Of a stretch of 64,000 nucleotides of DNA, positions 8,985 through 16,143 are shown piece by piece. The stretch covers positions 434,001 to 498,000 of the forward strand of contig NZ_JACHEB010000004.1 of NCBI RefSeq assembly GCF_014201335.1, given 5' to 3'. Within the stretch, counting starts at the first letter, position 1. Every line of letters starts with the position of its first letter. The stretch is from Tunturiibacter gelidiferens (GTDB taxonomy: Bacteria; Acidobacteriota; Terriglobia; Terriglobales; Acidobacteriaceae). Made by a program: the position numbers and the translations under genes. Under the pieces are notes generated by a model. It ran no database searches and was not told where the DNA came from. It saw only the letters and a list, made by a program, of their open reading frames with translations.

Positions 8985-9761
8985 TCAGGGCTTGGTGGCG
9001 CGGCCGGTGAGGCGATAGATGGCGCACTCTTCGTCGCCGGTGGAGCCGTATTCTTTTTGCTGGGCGATGGCGGCCAGGTCGGCGGCGTGGTCTTCGGGAG
9101 ACATGGCTACGGGACCGAGGAAGAGGCGGGTGAACGCTGGGTGGCGGTCGAGGACCGCGCGGCACTCGGAGTTGACGTAGAGGAGATCGAAGGCTGGTGC
9201 GGGGGTGCCGCGGTGTGGTGCGAATTGGGCTTCAATGCGGCGGAGGAGGAGCTTGAGGACGGGTGCCTCGAAAGGATGGAAGAGGAACGCGAGGGTCGGG
9301 GCGCGGGGGAAGTCGAAGGTGAGGGCGTCCTGCTCGAGGAGGCGGATGGGGGCGAGTGCTGGGGCGGTAGTGTCGGCGGCGTGGGTGGCAAGCCAATGCT
9401 CGAGGTTGGTTTGTGCGGTGTCGGCTAATGTGGGGTTGAGTTCGATGCCGATGACCTGGTGGAAGGGGAGTTCGCTGGCGACGAGCATGGCGCGGCCTTT
9501 GCCGGCGCCGATGTCGACGAATGTGTAGTGGTGGATGGGGTGAGGTGGGTTGGTGGCGCGCCAGAGATCGACGAGGGTGCGGAGGATGCTAGGGGCGACG
9601 CCGTAGTATGCGGTGACGTGGGCGTCGTTGGGGTGGCCGGTGGTGAGGTTGCCGGCTGCGATTAGGCCGCTGGTTTCGACACCGTGGATCTGGTCGAAGG
9701 GATGTTGTGGTGGCGGTGGCGGAGGCATCACCAGTACGGATTTGGATTTGCGTGGGGGCAT
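8985..9761 (-). CDS. Class I SAM-dependent methyltransferase
   Basis: This 258-residue protein has a Rossmann-type methyltransferase core. Motif I is visible as FVDIGAGKGRAMLVAS (residues ~80-95), followed by VIGIELNP, the acidic end of strand beta2 that binds the SAM ribose. Later strands are LLEQDALTFDF and LAFLFHPFE. The family acts on small molecules or proteins, and the target here is unknown. The start ATG (9761) lies 3 nt after the stop of the SufT-like gene, so the two are surely one transcript. The N-terminus is basic and proline-rich (PPRKSK, PPPPPPQHP). Confidence 0.8.
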   Translation of the reverse strand: MPPRKSKSVLVMPPPPPPQHPFDQIHGVETSGLIAAGNLTTGHPNDAHVTAYYGVAPSILRTLVDLWRATNPPHPIHHYTFVDIGAGKGRAMLVASELPFHQVIGIELNPTLADTAQTNLEHWLATHAADTTAPALAPIRLLEQDALTFDFPRAPTLAFLFHPFEAPVLKLLLRRIEAQFAPHRGTPAPAFDLLYVNSECRAVLDRHPAFTRLFLGPVAMSPEDHAADLAAIAQQKEYGSTGDEECAIYRLTGRATKP

Positions 9762-9764
9762 GGT

Positions 9765-10136
9765 TTAGCGGATCTGGACCAGGTTGGGGTTGCCGTCGAG
9801 GCCGAGAGTTTTGCGGCCGGCTGGGGTGATGTTGAGTGGCGTCCAGATGGGGGATTCGAGGATAGTGGCGGTGGTTCGGCTTACCGTTTCGAGGCCGGCG
9901 AGGCGGTGTGTGATTTGAGAGATGAGTTGGGCTTGAGAGGATTCGTCGGTCTGGGTGGGGGTTATGGCGATCTCGATGATGTGCTTTTGCGGGACGCCGG
10001 GGATGTTGGTGCCGGGGGCGTCGAGGTCGCGGGTGATGGTTACGGCGTGGATGAGGCCAAGGTCGACGATATTGCAGGGGAGGACGGGATCGTAGCAGTC
10101 GCGGAGGGCCTTTAGGATGTCGGACTCGGTGAGCAT
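9765..10136 (-). CDS. MIP18/DUF59 family protein (SufT-like Fe-S assembly factor)
   Basis: This is a 123-residue single-domain protein of the MIP18/DUF59 family. The family includes SufT and the PaaD-like proteins, which help mature Fe-S proteins. The family core is visible as ILKALRDCYDPVLPCNIVDLGLIH near the N-terminus. Later there is a TITRD strand, and a C-terminal SPIWTPLNITPAGRKTLG helix region. ATG 10136 (MLTESDILKAL) is chosen over an upstream ATG at 10184, because homology starts here and the longer form would run to the edge of a strong hairpin. No good ribosome binding site is visible for either start. It is translationally close to the methyltransferase gene. A cysteine desulfurase gene is present far away at 62.4 kb. 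Confidence 0.75.
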   Translation of the reverse strand: MLTESDILKALRDCYDPVLPCNIVDLGLIHAVTITRDLDAPGTNIPGVPQKHIIEIAITPTQTDESSQAQLISQITHRLAGLETVSRTTATILESPIWTPLNITPAGRKTLGLDGNPNLVQIR

Positions 10137-10184
10137 CTGAGCTGATGATAGAGGACAGAGCTCTGGGGCACGTGTGAGAGGCAC

Positions 10185-10225
10185 ACGAGTGCCCGCACCT
10201 CTTGGCTCGAGGTGAGGGCACTCGT
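10185..10225. repeat. 17-bp inverted repeat (strong hairpin)
   Basis: The arms 10185-10201 and 10209-10225 pair over 17 bp with a single mismatch around a 7-nt loop. The left arm begins ACGAGTGCCC and the right arm ends GGGCACTCGT. It lies just after the stop of the ferritin-like gene and before the SufT-like start, both on the minus strand. No T tract follows on either strand, so it is not a standard intrinsic terminator. It may be an mRNA-stabilising or attenuating hairpin, or a repeat-family member. Confidence 0.7.
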
Positions 10226-10236
10226 CGGCCGAGTTG

Positions 10237-11100
10237 TCAGCAGCCGCTGAAGGAGACGAAGGCTCCGAGCGGGTTGGGCAGGGTTGGGGTAAAGGGTTCG
10301 AATGGGAAGGATTGTGCTGTGTCGAAGCCTGCGGCTTTGGCAGCGTTGAAGTTTACGAAGGGAGTGAGCGCGGTTAAGGCCTGGTCGATCGAGGTCCAGC
10401 AGAGCGTTCTTTCGTAGCCGTTGTTATTTGGGGGAGCGATACTCTCTGCGACGCCCTGAATGCCGGTGATGGATTTGATCGGGCCGCCAAACTGCGGGGT
10501 CACGTCGCCACCTACGACACGTGCCAGAGTGCGGTGGTCGCTTTCGATTCCCATGATGCGGGCTGCGGTGACTCGCAGGTTGCGCGTGGAGAAGTTGCGC
10601 ACGCCAACAAGATAGGCGGCGATAAATGCGTCCTCGAGAGTGACCAGAATGTTGAGGGTGGTCTGCGCGTCCGAGAACATTTTTTTGGGATAGAAGAACT
10701 GTGTGAAGGGGGTGAACTGGTCGGTTACAGATTGCTCGAGAAGATAGTGGGACATCTCTTCCTGGCGTGCGCCGATGAGGTAGCCCTGATCGTCGTCGGG
10801 GATTGATTTGAAGAAGGGTGAGATGTTGATGATGTTGGAGTAGGTGGTGACGGCGAGCGCTTCGGCGATCTGTGCTGCGATGAGGATGTCGCGATCGCTT
10901 TTCTTCAGATGTTCGTGTTCGTACTGCATGCTGTCTGTCTCTTCCTGTTGTTCGGCTGAGACTGTGGTGGAGAGTGCGCCGACAGCGGCGAAGGTTGCGG
11001 CTCCGGTAAGCGCGGCGCCTTTGAGAAACGATCGTCGGGAGGATGCTGATTGGCTTTCTTCTGGCGAACGGACGGCTTCGATTTCGTTGAGTGCTTTCAT
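10237..11100 (-). CDS. Tat-exported ferritin-like domain protein
   Basis: This 287-residue protein has a twin-arginine signal (SSRRSFLKGAALTGAATFAAVGAL, residues ~21-44; motif SRRSFLK), implying export in folded form, perhaps with a bound metal cofactor. The mature part looks like the ferritin-like family PF13668: helices with AEALAVTTYSNIINIS, RQEEMSHYLLEQ, LEDAFIAAYLVG and ESDHRTLARVVGG carry Glu/His residues suited to a di-metal site. The family role is not established. The start ATG 11100 is preceded by AGGAGATG. It is divergent from the small cytochrome-like gene at 11334, and similar small proteins tend to sit next to ferritin-like genes. Confidence 0.78.
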   Translation of the reverse strand: MKALNEIEAVRSPEESQSASSRRSFLKGAALTGAATFAAVGALSTTVSAEQQEETDSMQYEHEHLKKSDRDILIAAQIAEALAVTTYSNIINISPFFKSIPDDDQGYLIGARQEEMSHYLLEQSVTDQFTPFTQFFYPKKMFSDAQTTLNILVTLEDAFIAAYLVGVRNFSTRNLRVTAARIMGIESDHRTLARVVGGDVTPQFGGPIKSITGIQGVAESIAPPNNNGYERTLCWTSIDQALTALTPFVNFNAAKAAGFDTAQSFPFEPFTPTLPNPLGAFVSFSGC

Positions 11101-11333
11101 TGCGGTACATCTCCTGATTCAATTCCTGAAAAGTTCGTCCACGTTCGCTTCGATTTTTTGGGGGGCCCAGGGGTCACGGAGAACTTTCCGGGTGCATGGT
11201 GTACGAGACCTGGACGCCGCGTGGATGTCAGGTATTTGTGAAATTCGATGATGTCGATGAGGATGAGCTTGATTTGCGAAGAAGGGTGTGGGCGTAGAAT
11301 CCAAAATCATCAGTGGTTCGTTAAGGAGGCACA

Positions 11334-11564
11334 ATGGCGATCAGCTTTGCGAAAGATATCCGCCCGCTATTTCGGGATGGGGACATTGAGTGCATGAAGC
11401 CTGATGGGATTGCTCTGGATGATTTCGCGTGGATGCGTGTCCCCGCGAACGCGAGTCTTGTTTACGGTACGGTGTCCAATGGCTCGATGCCTCCCGATGA
11501 ACCGTGGTCAGCAGAGAGTGTTTCGCTATTCAAGGAGTGGATGGACGCGGGTTATCCTGCGTAG
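11334..11564 (+). CDS. Small conserved protein resembling a heme-less cytochrome c domain
   Basis: This is a 76-residue protein beginning MAISFAKDIRPLFRDGDIECMK and ending with SMPPDEPWSAESVSLFKEWMDAGYPA. The layout (F.KDI.PLF near the start, MPP.....W......F..W...G at the end) resembles the short cytochrome c-like domains that normally carry CxxCH after DI.PLF. Here the CxxCH is absent and only one Cys (in IECMK) is present, so heme c attachment is unlikely. There is no signal peptide. The ATG at 11334 follows a strong AAGGAGG site. It is divergent from the ferritin-like gene with 233 bp between them. Function unknown. Confidence 0.7.
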   Translation: MAISFAKDIRPLFRDGDIECMKPDGIALDDFAWMRVPANASLVYGTVSNGSMPPDEPWSAESVSLFKEWMDAGYPA

Positions 11565-11595
11565 TCCGTTTAAGCTGTTGCGAGAGGATCTGTTG

Positions 11596-12654
11596 CTAGT
11601 GGGTGCCGGTGGCTGCGGCTGATGGTGCGTTAGACCAGGCGAGACCGTCTGCATCGTTTCCAGCGTCGATGAGGGATTGGACCTTCCAGGTTTTTAGATC
11701 GATGGCGGCAACCTTGTGATCTTTGTTGCAGGAGACGTAGGCTACGAGGCCGTCGGGACGGATGAGAACTTCCTGCGGCTGGCTGGGGACGTCGATGGTC
11801 CGGACGATTGAGAAGTTCGAGAGATCGATGACTGCGATCTTCGCTGATTTCGAGAGACAGAGGATGAGGTAGCGGCCGTCTTGTGTGGATGCGCTGCCGT
11901 AGCCGGTGCCGGGGAGGGGAATCCATGTCTTGAGCTTGCGGGTGGTGGTGTCGATCACTGCGAGGCGGGGATTGTTCCAGTCGGAGGTGAAGAGAAGCTT
12001 GTCGTCGTTGCTGAGAGAGATGCGCTGGACTCGCGTTGTTCCGGGCTCGCCGACGGGGATGATTGCTAGTGTCTTGTGGGTGTCGAGGTCGAGGACAGAG
12101 ACGCTGGCGGGGCCTACGTTGGTGGTGTAGGCGAAGCGGCCGTCGTGTGAGAGCGCGAACATGTGAGATTGCGCGGCTCCGGTGGGGATCTTGTAGAGGA
12201 TTTTGAGGGTCTTCGGGTCGATGACGGTGATGGCTTCGTCGAGTTCGGTGGATACGTAAAGGAGATTGCGCCGGGTGTCGTAGACGGGAAGGTGGGGGCG
12301 GACGCCGTGGCCGAAGTCGACGGTGGCGGTGATCTTGTGGGTCGGGACGTCGATGACGAGCATCTCGTGTCCGTCGGTGCCGGGACGACCTACGCCTGCG
12401 TCGCCGTATATGGGGAGGTAGGCAGTGCGGCCGTCGGGCGAGGTGGTGACTTCGTGGCCGGTGATGCGATCTTCCCGGAGGGCAAAGGTCTGTTGGGCGG
12501 TGACAGGGTCGATGAAGGAGAGGGTGCGGTCCGTCTGATTGGCTACGAGGAGGGTACCTGAGGTTTGGGCGAAGGCGGAAAAGCTTGCGGCGGAGAGGAT
12601 TGCGATGGCGAGGGACGAGGAGTGTACGCGGACGGTAAAGTGAGAAAACTTCAT
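11596..12654 (-). CDS. Exported YVTN/YncE-type beta-propeller protein
   Basis: This 352-residue protein has a signal peptide (SLAIAILSAASFSAFAQ) followed by repeated ~40-residue blades of the YVTN/YncE kind. Examples are GTLLVANQTDRTLSFIDP, RNLLYVSTELDEAITVID, GRFAYTTNVGPASVSVLD and GLVAYVSCNKDHKVAAID. Such seven-bladed propellers are periplasmic or surface proteins; their ligands are mostly unknown. It is the last gene of a minus-strand run and starts 35 bp after the stop of the prenyl synthase gene, so cotranscription is likely although no functional link is apparent. Confidence 0.85.
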   Translation of the reverse strand: MKFSHFTVRVHSSSLAIAILSAASFSAFAQTSGTLLVANQTDRTLSFIDPVTAQQTFALREDRITGHEVTTSPDGRTAYLPIYGDAGVGRPGTDGHEMLVIDVPTHKITATVDFGHGVRPHLPVYDTRRNLLYVSTELDEAITVIDPKTLKILYKIPTGAAQSHMFALSHDGRFAYTTNVGPASVSVLDLDTHKTLAIIPVGEPGTTRVQRISLSNDDKLLFTSDWNNPRLAVIDTTTRKLKTWIPLPGTGYGSASTQDGRYLILCLSKSAKIAVIDLSNFSIVRTIDVPSQPQEVLIRPDGLVAYVSCNKDHKVAAIDLKTWKVQSLIDAGNDADGLAWSNAPSAAATGTH

Positions 12655-12689
12655 AGGGTGAGAGTTTACCGTCTGCGAATGGGTGGGTG

Positions 12690-13700
12690 TCAGTTTTTAC
12701 GTTCGACGAGATATTGGGCTAGCGATTTGAGGGGCGCTGCGGCTTCGCCGAAGGGGGTGAGGGCGGCGAAGGCGTCGGCGATGAGCTCTTCGGCGTCGTG
12801 GAGGGACTGGTCTATGCCGAAGACGGCGGGCCAGGTGGCTTTGGTGGTCGCGGTGTCTTTGCCGGCGGTCTTGCCGAGCTCTTCGGAGCTTTGCGTCATG
12901 TCGAGTACGTCGTCGACGATTTGGAAGGCGAGGCCTGCTTTTTCGCCGAAGGTGCGTAGGCGAGCGATGGTGTCGGCGTAGGGGGAGTAGGCGGCGCGGT
13001 TCGGTTTGGATTCGGGCTCGTCGTTACTGTGGCCGCTGCCGGCGGAACGATGGCGAACGCTGAGGCCATAGAGGCCGCCGGAAACGATGCTGGTGGTGAT
13101 GAGGGCGCCGGTTTTGGAGCGGTGGATGGCTTCGACGAGTGCGGCGGTGGGGGCGGTGCCTTCAGCTTCGATGTCCATGACCTGACCGCCGATCATGCCG
13201 GGGGGGAGCTTGGTGTCGAGGTCACCTACGCGGCCTACGCCGGTGCCGATGGCGAGGGAGATGTCGCGGAGGATGGCGACGGTTGTGGGGGATGAGATGG
13301 GAAGGCCCGCGAGGGTCTGGAAGGCGAGGGTTTGGAGGGCGTCGCCGGCGAGGATGGCGGTGGCTTCGCCGAAGACAACGTGGGCGGTGGGCTGGCCGCG
13401 GCGGAGGTCGTCGTTGTCGAGAGCGGGGAGGTCGTCGTGAATGAGCGAGTAGGTGTGGAGCATCTCGAGGGCTGCGCCTAGATCAGCGATGCCTTCGGGA
13501 TAGGTTCCGGTGCCTGCGACCATTCGGGCGGCTTCCATGCAGAGGATGGGACGGAGACGCTTGCCGCCTGCGAAGGTGCTGTGGCGCATGGCGCGGTGAA
13601 TGGAGTGGGGGAGAGTGTCGGTTGCGGGCAGGAGGCGTTCGAGAGCAGCATCGGTGAGCTGTGCGCCGGAGAGAAGCAGGTCTTTTACCGTGGGTTGCAT
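12690..13700 (-). CDS. ispA: Polyprenyl synthetase (farnesyl/geranyl diphosphate synthase type)
   Basis: This enzyme condenses isopentenyl diphosphate with allylic diphosphates to give C15-C20 precursors for undecaprenol, quinones and hopanoids. Both Asp-rich metal sites are visible: the first as DDLPALDND in HDDLPALDNDDLRRG and the second as DDVLD in FQIVDDVLDM. GGKRLRPILC and the Lys-bearing GDALQTLAF region are also present. The 336-residue form from ATG 13700 is chosen; an upstream start would add only a low-complexity tail. It is ~35 residues longer than E. coli IspA, largely through a Ser/Asn/Pro-rich insertion (HRSAGSGHSNDEPESKP) before the second Asp motif. Chain length cannot be assigned with certainty. 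Confidence 0.87.
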   Translation of the reverse strand: MQPTVKDLLLSGAQLTDAALERLLPATDTLPHSIHRAMRHSTFAGGKRLRPILCMEAARMVAGTGTYPEGIADLGAALEMLHTYSLIHDDLPALDNDDLRRGQPTAHVVFGEATAILAGDALQTLAFQTLAGLPISSPTTVAILRDISLAIGTGVGRVGDLDTKLPPGMIGGQVMDIEAEGTAPTAALVEAIHRSKTGALITTSIVSGGLYGLSVRHRSAGSGHSNDEPESKPNRAAYSPYADTIARLRTFGEKAGLAFQIVDDVLDMTQSSEELGKTAGKDTATTKATWPAVFGIDQSLHDAEELIADAFAALTPFGEAAAPLKSLAQYLVERKN

Positions 13701-13772
13701 CGGCTTCGATGATAAATCAGCTTGATTAATGTAGTTTGCTGTTGGGGGTTTATGTGCATGAGTTCGCAATGT

Positions 13773-15557
13773 TTAGGAAGGGATGGGTGGCGATTGAGAT
13801 TTGCCGCGGAGGAGGAGGAAGAAGAGAGTTGAGAGCGCGAGGAGGGAGATGATGTCGCCGATAGTTTGGTCGAGGGTGTGGGCGTAGGTGATCGCGATGG
13901 TGGACGGTCCGGCGGGGATGGGGAGGGCTATGAGGCCGTCGTCGCGTTGGTCACGGGTTGAGTCAGGGGAGCCATTGAGCGTGATGGTCCAGTTTGGGTA
14001 GTCGCGGAGATTGAGGATGAGGTCTTCGGCGATGGAGGCGTTGATGGTGATGTGAAGGGAAGTGGGGCTGGGCTGGGTGTTAGTGGGGGCTTTGGCGTTG
14101 GGATCAGGGGAGAGCCAGAAGGGAGGATCTTTGGGGGCGAGGGAGTCGTTGTCGGCGGTGGTTGGGGTGTATTCGTCGGTGGGATCGGTGCCCTGGTTGG
14201 ATTGGAAGAGAGCCTGGCGGGCTTTGGGGGTGTCTTCCTCGTCGCAGGATTGACGGAAGAGGGTGTAGGCAGGGTAGGTCAGAGTTGCGGCGATGAAGAT
14301 TGCGATGAGTGTGCGGGTGGTGGGTTTGAGATGCAGCGGAGTGAGTGCGAGGGCAGTGGACAGGCTGAAGATGGCGGCGAGGAGTGCGAGGAAGCGCCAG
14401 GGAAATTGTAGGAAGGCTAGTTCGGGGGCGTGGTTCCAGATGACGGCGGTGACGGGTGTCAGGAGGAGGGCAATGGCTGCGGTGAGGATGGCCAGGTATA
14501 CGTAGAGGTTGCGCGGCGGGGGGGGAGTTGCGGTGGTGCTGGCGAAATGCGGGGGTCTCTCCACTTCGCTTCGCTCCGGTCGAGATGACGTCTTTTTTGA
14601 TGGGTCGGAGTTTGGCCGGTCGGAAGAATGCAATAGAGATTCGTCGGCGGAATTCGTTAGTCTGTGTTTTTTGCTCGACCGAGTGAGAGAGATTGCGAGG
14701 GCGGCGATCGTTACGGCGAGGAGGATTATGGCCAGGAGAGAGGCGGTGTGAAGAACCTGATCGTGTGCCAGGTCGCCGGTGCGGTGGAAGAGGAAGTTGT
14801 CCTGGATGCGCATGTTGGGGATGATGGCCATGGCGATCTGAACGAAGCGGCGTTCGTAGGCGGCGGGAACGATGTAGAAGGCGGCGAGGGCGAGGCCGAG
14901 GACCGTGCCCGCGGTGGTGTTGATGGCAATTTCTCTGCGCAGGCTGCTGGGCTTGGCTAGGCGAATGAGGGTGAGGAGCGCCAGTGCGTAGCAGCTCATG
15001 ACGGCGGCGGGGGCGTTGGTGAGCCAGAGGAGGGCGATGGGAATGGCGATGCCGGGGATGGTGACGCGCTCGCGCAGGATGGCGTGGAGGAGGAGTGGGA
15101 TGAAGGCGGCGGCGAGGAGTTCGGCATAGGCGGTGCGCTCGTAGGCGGTGAAGAGCATGTAGGGGTTCACCGTGTAGAGGATCGCAGCTAGAAGGGCGGC
15201 GGTGGGCGGAGCGAAGGCGCGGGCGAGGCGATGGAGCGCGAGGCCGCTGGCGGTGAGGGCTAGCCAGGTGTAGACGATGGGCGTTGCGGTGATCGGGAAG
15301 ATGAGGGTGAGAATCGCGCCGAGCGTCCAGGAAAGTGGAGGGTAGAAGACGAAGCGGGGTTCGCCTGCGTTCCAGGCGGCGGTGTAGGCCCAGTGGGGGT
15401 GGAGATTTCCTTGTGTGAATTGACGGGCAGCCTCCATCCAGTTGAGAAGGTGGAAGTCGAAGTCGTGGCCGCAGGAGCAGCCGTTGAGGATGAGGGGGAG
15501 GATGGCGATGCAGGCGGCTAGAGGGATCAGGATATAAGGAAGCCGGTCGCGCTGCAT
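13773..15557 (-). CDS. GT-C-like polytopic membrane protein (PTPS-related type)
   Basis: This is a 594-residue integral membrane protein with ~11 hydrophobic segments and a soluble C-terminal part (residues ~440-570). The N-terminal loop GCSCGHDFDFHLLNWMEAARQ, followed by GEPRFVFYPPLSW, resembles the acidic first loop of GT-C glycosyltransferases. This architecture is usually annotated as 6-pyruvoyl-tetrahydropterin synthase-related membrane protein, a name without demonstrated function. Residues ~323-338 (RPERSEVERPPHF) are encoded by a dispersed 47-bp repeat that occurs again at 32452. The gene starts 85 bp after the GNAT gene stop and ends 72 bp before the prenyl synthase start. Confidence 0.7.
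   Translation of the reverse strand: MQRDRLPYILIPLAACIAILPLILNGCSCGHDFDFHLLNWMEAARQFTQGNLHPHWAYTAAWNAGEPRFVFYPPLSWTLGAILTLIFPITATPIVYTWLALTASGLALHRLARAFAPPTAALLAAILYTVNPYMLFTAYERTAYAELLAAAFIPLLLHAILRERVTIPGIAIPIALLWLTNAPAAVMSCYALALLTLIRLAKPSSLRREIAINTTAGTVLGLALAAFYIVPAAYERRFVQIAMAIIPNMRIQDNFLFHRTGDLAHDQVLHTASLLAIILLAVTIAALAISLTRSSKKHRLTNSADESLLHSSDRPNSDPSKKTSSRPERSEVERPPHFASTTATPPPPRNLYVYLAILTAAIALLLTPVTAVIWNHAPELAFLQFPWRFLALLAAIFSLSTALALTPLHLKPTTRTLIAIFIAATLTYPAYTLFRQSCDEEDTPKARQALFQSNQGTDPTDEYTPTTADNDSLAPKDPPFWLSPDPNAKAPTNTQPSPTSLHITINASIAEDLILNLRDYPNWTITLNGSPDSTRDQRDDGLIALPIPAGPSTIAITYAHTLDQTIGDIISLLALSTLFFLLLRGKSQSPPIPS
14547..14589. repeat. Dispersed repeat element inside a membrane-protein gene, copy 1
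   Basis: This segment matches 32452-32496 at about 43 of 47 aligned positions, including flanks. The shared core contains TCTCTCCACT and CGCTCCGGTCGAGATGACG. It lies in the loop between two membrane segments of the GT-C-like protein and keeps the frame open. On the coding strand it reads SRPERSEVERPPHF. Confidence 0.8.
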
Positions 15558-15642
15558 GTCTTAGAGGGTATCGCAGAGTTAGATGCAGGCATTGAGTGAT
15601 GTTGGGATGTTGACCGACCTCAATCGATGCGAGGGCGAGAGA

Positions 15643-16140
15643 TCAAAGGATCGATTTCGACATTTCGTATTCGATCAGATTGGGATCGTTCGGGTAGGGC
15701 TCGGTTCTGCCAGTTGCGGTGAATCCAAGGCGCTCGTAGAAGGAAATGGCTGCGAGATTGGTGTTGGTAACCATGAGCCGAAGGGTGTGGGCTGCAGAGA
15801 GGCGAGCCCAGGATTCGATTGCGTCGACGAGGAGCTTGCCGGTGCCGGTTCGGCGGTGAGTGGAGGCAACCCACATGGAGACCAGCTCGGCGTTTTGTGG
15901 GACTTCCTTGTCGAGGAAACCGGCAGCGATGCCGCAATATTCGCCCTGGTGGTAGGCGAGGTAGCCAATGGAGTGTGGGGTGCAGAGGTTTGCGGCGCGG
16001 GTGCGCCAGTCGGCTTCAGAGAATTGAGATTCGCGGGCGTAGGTGCTGCCGAAGGCAGAGGGTGTGTCCTTGAGAGCGCGGAGACGAACTGTTTTGTAGC
16101 TGGTGGATAGCGTCGGAGTGATCTGGTGAAGAATGACCAT
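15643..16140 (-). CDS. GNAT family N-acetyltransferase
   Basis: This 165-residue acetyltransferase has the GNAT core. The motif A region is VSMWVASTHRRTGTGKLLVDAIESWA, with RRTGTGK binding the acetyl-CoA pyrophosphate, followed by LRLMVTNTNLAAISFYERLGF at the C-terminal part of the domain. The N-terminus (YKTVRLRALKDTPSAFGSTYARE) resembles acetyltransferases often linked to drug or small-molecule modification. The start lies 3 nt after the stop of the DHA2 efflux gene, so it is in an operon with that transporter; together they might form a detoxification pair, which is an inference. Confidence 0.85.
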   Translation of the reverse strand: MVILHQITPTLSTSYKTVRLRALKDTPSAFGSTYARESQFSEADWRTRAANLCTPHSIGYLAYHQGEYCGIAAGFLDKEVPQNAELVSMWVASTHRRTGTGKLLVDAIESWARLSAAHTLRLMVTNTNLAAISFYERLGFTATGRTEPYPNDPNLIEYEMSKSIL

Positions 16141-16143
16141 GGG

